A stretch of DNA of 64,000 nucleotides from Pseudaminobacter salicylatoxidans (GTDB taxonomy: Bacteria; Pseudomonadota; Alphaproteobacteria; Rhizobiales; Rhizobiaceae): assembly GCF_003148475.1 (NCBI RefSeq), contig NZ_QGGG01000007.1:62001-126000 (forward strand), read 5' to 3'. The notes under the pieces are model-generated. The model had not been told where the DNA came from, did not search any database, and was given only the letters and a program-made list of their open reading frames with translations. Of this stretch, positions 60,876-64,000 are shown piece by piece. Position 1 is the first letter of the stretch, and every line of letters begins with the position of its first letter. The translations under genes were made by a program, and so were the position numbers.

Positions 60876-62705
60876 CTAATCCATCGGCTCGGTCGCGGCT
60901 TCCAGCCAGCGCAGCGTCTCGCCGTCCACCATCGGCCCGATCTCGGCCAGCACGCGTGCATGGTAGCTGTTGAGCCAGTCGAGTTCCTCGAATGAGAGGA
61001 GGTCGGTACGGATCAGCCGGCGGTCGATGGGCGCGAGCGTCAGCGTTTCGAAGGCGTGGACGGGAATGTCGCCATCCTTCATACGCTCGGCCGGCGTGAC
61101 GAGAATGAGGTTCTCGATGCGGATGCCGTAGGCGCCTTCCTTGTAATAGCCGGGCTCGTTGGACAGGATCATGCCTTCGAGCAGCTTTTCGGTGCCGGTC
61201 TTGGCGATGCGCTGCGGCCCTTCATGCACCGCCAGATAGGCGCCGACGCCGTGGCCGGTGCCGTGGGCATAGTCCAGCCCATGCCGCCACAGCGCGACGC
61301 GGGCGAAGGCGTCGATATCGCAGCCGCGCGTGCCGGCGGGAAAGTTCAGCATGGAGATGCCGATCATGCCCTTGAGGACGAGCGTGAAGCGCTCGCGCAT
61401 TTCCTCCGTCGGCCGGCCGACGGCCACGGTGCGGGTGATGTCGGTGGTGCCGTCCTGATATTGCGCGCCGGAATCGAGCAGGAACAGCTCGCCGTCGTTC
61501 AGCTTGCGGTTGGTGTCGCGCGAAACGCGGTAGTGGATGATGGCTCCGTTCGGCCCCGCGCCTGAAATGGTGTCGAAGGAAATGTCGCGCAGCGGCATCT
61601 GGGTTTCCTCGCCCACCTGCCTGCGGCATTCCTCCAGTTGCGTCACCACCTTGATTTCGTCGAGCGTTCCGGCTGTCTGCGCGTCGAGCCAGCACAGCAG
61701 TTTTGCCACCGCCGCACCGTCGCGGCGATGCGCGGCGCGTGAGCCCTGTATCTCGGCCTCGTTCTTGGTGGCACGGGGCAGACGGGCGGGATCGGCCTCC
61801 GGCATCACCGTGCCGTCATTGTCCTCGACCAGAGCGCGCAGCTTGTCGGCGGCGAGTGCCGGGTCGAGCGCGATGCGGCCGCCGGCCCGCGCGATCTCGA
61901 TCAGGTCGGGCTCCAGCGCATCGGGCGCGCGCAGGTCGCAAAGTTGTGTCAGATAGGCCTCGACCTTGCGCGAGAGCTTGCGCTTATCGATGAACAGGCG
62001 GTGCTTGCCGTCGGCGGCGAGGATGGCGAAGCTGAGCGCCAGCGGCGTGTGCGGAACGTCGCCGCCACGAATGTTGAAGGCCCAGGCGATGGAGGACGGG
62101 TCGGTCAGCACGCAATGGGTTGCGCCCTGCGCCGAGATGCCTGCGGCCAGCCGCTCCAGCTTGTCCCTGGCCAGTTCGCCGGCATAGGCGATGGGCTGGA
62201 TTTCCACCGGCGCAAGCGGCGGCTCGGGCTGGTCGGTCCAGATTTCATCGACCGGGTTGTCGGCCAGAGCCACCAGCGTGGCGCCGTTCCTTGCCGCCGC
62301 CTGTTTCAGCGCGCGCACCTCGCCGATGGTGTGCAGCCACGGGTCGTAGCCGATCTCCGCGCCCTTGCCGAGATTGGCGGCGATCCACGCCGGCGGCGGG
62401 TTTTCGATCAGGCTTTCGACGGTGAAGATGTCCAGATCGACCTGCTCGCGCACCTGCAACTGGTAGCGCCCGTCCACGAAGATATAGGCGCGGTCGGTCA
62501 GCACGATCGCCACGCCGGCCGAGCCGCTGAAGCCGGTCAGCCAGTTCAGCCGTTCCGAGCCGGGGGCGACATATTCGCCCTGATGCTGGTCGGCGCGCGG
62601 CACGATGAAGCCGTCGAGCTTGCGGGCTGCGAGCCATTTGCGCAGCTTGGCAATGCGGGCGACCGAACTTGCCGGATCACTGGCCGAATCGAAAGTCTGG
62701 AACAT
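60876..62705 (-). CDS. Aminopeptidase P family (M24) metallopeptidase
   Basis: A 609-residue cytoplasmic enzyme that removes an N-terminal residue ahead of proline. Two creatinase-like N-domains (about 1-310) precede the M24 pita-bread domain. Metal ligands are visible: the two Asp in FLLDSGAQYQDGTTDITRTV, the His in TGHGVGAYLAVHEG, the Glu in NEPGYY and the Glu in RIENL. The three-domain long form matches eukaryotic APP1-like and alphaproteobacterial proteins rather than E. coli PepP (441). The start is ATG 62705. Confidence 0.93.
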   Translation of the reverse strand: MFQTFDSASDPASSVARIAKLRKWLAARKLDGFIVPRADQHQGEYVAPGSERLNWLTGFSGSAGVAIVLTDRAYIFVDGRYQLQVREQVDLDIFTVESLIENPPPAWIAANLGKGAEIGYDPWLHTIGEVRALKQAAARNGATLVALADNPVDEIWTDQPEPPLAPVEIQPIAYAGELARDKLERLAAGISAQGATHCVLTDPSSIAWAFNIRGGDVPHTPLALSFAILAADGKHRLFIDKRKLSRKVEAYLTQLCDLRAPDALEPDLIEIARAGGRIALDPALAADKLRALVEDNDGTVMPEADPARLPRATKNEAEIQGSRAAHRRDGAAVAKLLCWLDAQTAGTLDEIKVVTQLEECRRQVGEETQMPLRDISFDTISGAGPNGAIIHYRVSRDTNRKLNDGELFLLDSGAQYQDGTTDITRTVAVGRPTEEMRERFTLVLKGMIGISMLNFPAGTRGCDIDAFARVALWRHGLDYAHGTGHGVGAYLAVHEGPQRIAKTGTEKLLEGMILSNEPGYYKEGAYGIRIENLILVTPAERMKDGDIPVHAFETLTLAPIDRRLIRTDLLSFEELDWLNSYHARVLAEIGPMVDGETLRWLEAATEPMD

Positions 62706-62789
62706 GCTGGCTGCCTCGGTTGCGAAGTGTTTCGCGCCAAATTATCCGCGCGGCCGGTCGCATGCAATGCGGCCGGCGTGGGCCAGCCG

Positions 62790-63662
62790 TCAGCGCTTCA
62801 GGTACAGCGTCGCCCAGCCTTCCTTGTGCAGCGTGCGGACATGGCGGAAGCCTTGCGCGATGTAGGCTGCCTGCACCGCGTCGGCCTGCCGGCCCAGAAT
62901 GCCGGAGAGAATGATGGAGCCGTTCGGCGCGATATGCCGGGCCATCGAAGGCGCAAGCTCCATCAGCGGTCCGGCGAGGATATTGGCGACGATCAGCTCG
63001 AAAGGCCCGCGCGCGGCAAAGACCGGATGATCGAAACCGGTGGCGGTTTCGGCCTCGACATGGTCCGAAACGCCGTTGAGGCGCGCATTGCCGGCAGCGA
63101 CTTCAGTGGCGACGGGGTCGATGTCGGTCGCCAGAACGGGGATGGGCGCGAGCTTCGCCACGGCAATGGCCAGAACGGCGCTGCCCGTGCCGAGGTCGAG
63201 CGCGTTGCGCGGCTTCTCCTCGCGAACGACTTCGGCCAGCAGTTCGAGGCAGCCTGCCGTGGTGCCGTGATGGCCGGTGCCGAAAGCAAGGCCGGCTTCG
63301 ATCTCGATGCTGATTTCACCCTCGCGCGCCTCGTCGCGATCATGCGCGCCATGCACGATGAAGCCGCCCGCGCGTACGGGCTTCAGCCCTTCCAGCGATT
63401 TCGCCACCCAGTCGATCTCGGGCAGTGTCTCGCGTTCGATCGGCTTGGCCAGCGAGAGCGCGGTGAGCACTCCACGCATGCGCCGCTCGGCGTCGTCCGC
63501 CTCGTCCTCGACATAGAGCGACACTTCGTGGATGTCGCGTTCCTCGTCCACTTCCAGAACGGCGATGGGGAAGCCTTCTTCCTCGAATTCAGTTTCGAGG
63601 GCGTCGAAGATGCGGGTTGCATCTTCGCGTCCGGCCGTCAGGTGGAGGCGTGTCTGGCTCAT
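62790..63662 (-). CDS. prmA: Ribosomal protein L11 methyltransferase
   Basis: A 290-residue SAM-dependent enzyme that trimethylates ribosomal protein L11. The N-terminal substrate-recognition domain (about 1-105) is followed by a class I methyltransferase fold with the motifs [30 protein letters not shown] and the NILAGPL segment with the conserved Asn. It lies upstream of the M24 gene on the same strand (84 bp apart) and downstream of the SCO-like gene (51 bp). Confidence 0.95.
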   Translation of the reverse strand: MSQTRLHLTAGREDATRIFDALETEFEEEGFPIAVLEVDEERDIHEVSLYVEDEADDAERRMRGVLTALSLAKPIERETLPEIDWVAKSLEGLKPVRAGGFIVHGAHDRDEAREGEISIEIEAGLAFGTGHHGTTAGCLELLAEVVREEKPRNALDLGTGSAVLAIAVAKLAPIPVLATDIDPVATEVAAGNARLNGVSDHVEAETATGFDHPVFAARGPFELIVANILAGPLMELAPSMARHIAPNGSIILSGILGRQADAVQAAYIAQGFRHVRTLHKEGWATLYLKR

Positions 63663-63713
63663 TGTGCTTCACGTTCGGAAAAAGAGGGCATTGCTGTCCC
63701 GCTTTTGAACGGT

Positions 63714-64000
63714 TCAGCCCTTGGCTGCAAGCCGTTTCAGCTTGGCAAGCGCGGCACTGCTGTTTTCGCCATAGGCAATGGTGCCGAAGAAGTCGCCGGC
63801 ATTGTCGAGCAGCAACACGGACGCGGTGTGGTCCATCGTGTAGTCGCCGCCTTCAAGCGGCACTTTCTTGGAATAGATGCCGAAGGATTTGGCCATGGCC
63901 GCGACCTTGTCCGGCTCGCCGGTGATGCCGGTGATGCGATCCGAGACATTGCTGACATAGCTGTCCATGGCTTGCGGCGTGTCACGCTCGGGATCGACCG
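63714..64000 (-). CDS. SCO1/SenC-family copper chaperone (3' part, cut by window edge)
   Basis: The window keeps the last 95 or so codons; the gene continues past 64000. The visible part starts DPERDTPQAMDSYV and contains DYTMDHTASVLLLD, in which the His is the Cu ligand of the SCO thioredoxin fold, followed by FFGTIAYGE. The Cys pair of the Cu site would be outside the window. SCO proteins deliver copper to cytochrome oxidase. The frame is open to the edge, so the start is unknown. Confidence 0.88.
   Translation of the reverse strand, partial: VDPERDTPQAMDSYVSNVSDRITGITGEPDKVAAMAKSFGIYSKKVPLEGGDYTMDHTASVLLLDNAGDFFGTIAYGENSSAALAKLKRLAAKG

Overview
The window is chromosomal DNA from a GC-rich alphaproteobacterium. 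The gene set points to the Hyphomicrobiales (Rhizobiales), most likely near Mesorhizobium/Phyllobacteriaceae. Support for this comes from a meso-DAP-type division and cell-wall (dcw) cluster in alphaproteobacterial order with rnpB just upstream, an ArsR-methyltransferase regulator ahead of metF, DUF2778 and GCG_CRPN proteins, a small (28-codon) membrane ORF and GC-rich palindromic intergenic repeats. The taxonomic placement is inference from family content; no 16S gene is present.

Layout. (1) 0.2-4.2 kb: an NMT1/THI5-type ABC importer (ATPase, two permeases, binding protein) closed by a strong terminator. (2) 4.3-12.5 kb: a CHRD protein; a coupled CoA-transferase/ThDP-enzyme operon; an alpha/beta hydrolase; an ABC-2 exporter pair; a small His/Arg/Trp-rich secreted protein; and a DUF2778 protein with an L,D-transpeptidase-like active site. 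(3) 12.8-21.4 kb: ettA, tam, a KAS III-like enzyme, a MOSC protein, a class IV transaminase resembling (R)-amine transaminases, DUF2293-trmO, and the ArsR-methyltransferase/metF operon with a clear operator. (4) 21.5-26.6 kb: a 28-residue membrane protein, a DMT transporter, a LysR regulator, a YeiH-family transporter, a MarR-type regulator and a nitroreductase, with candidate operators and a repeat element between them. (5) 27-33.7 kb: a run of cell-envelope enzymes: MltB-type transglycosylase, GH25 lysozyme lipoprotein, beta-lactamase-fold protein, small lipoprotein, TerB-DnaJ protein, Zn amidase and SLT transglycosylase.

(6) 33.8-53.5 kb: RNase P RNA, then a complete dcw cluster mraZ-rsmH-ftsL-ftsI-murE-murF-mraY-murD-ftsW-murG-murC-murB-ddl-ftsQ-ftsA-ftsZ, with many start/stop overlaps and one obvious promoter region containing 10-bp-periodic MraZ-like boxes. 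(7) 53.8-59.7 kb: lpxC, bamD, recN and ligA. (8) 59.8-64 kb: azlC-azlD branched-chain amino acid exporter, then on the minus strand an M24 aminopeptidase P, prmA and the 3' part of a SCO1/SenC gene cut by the window edge.

The core theme is envelope growth. Precursor synthesis (Mur enzymes), lipid II flipping and polymerisation (FtsW/FtsI), the divisome (FtsQ, FtsL, FtsA, FtsZ), LPS (LpxC) and outer-membrane assembly (BamD) sit beside a cluster of peptidoglycan-cleaving or -editing enzymes. I see no CRISPR array, transposase, integrase, tRNA or rRNA gene, and no clear defence or wholly new system. The most interesting signals are regulatory palindromes, small ORFs and the functionally unassigned enzyme operons.
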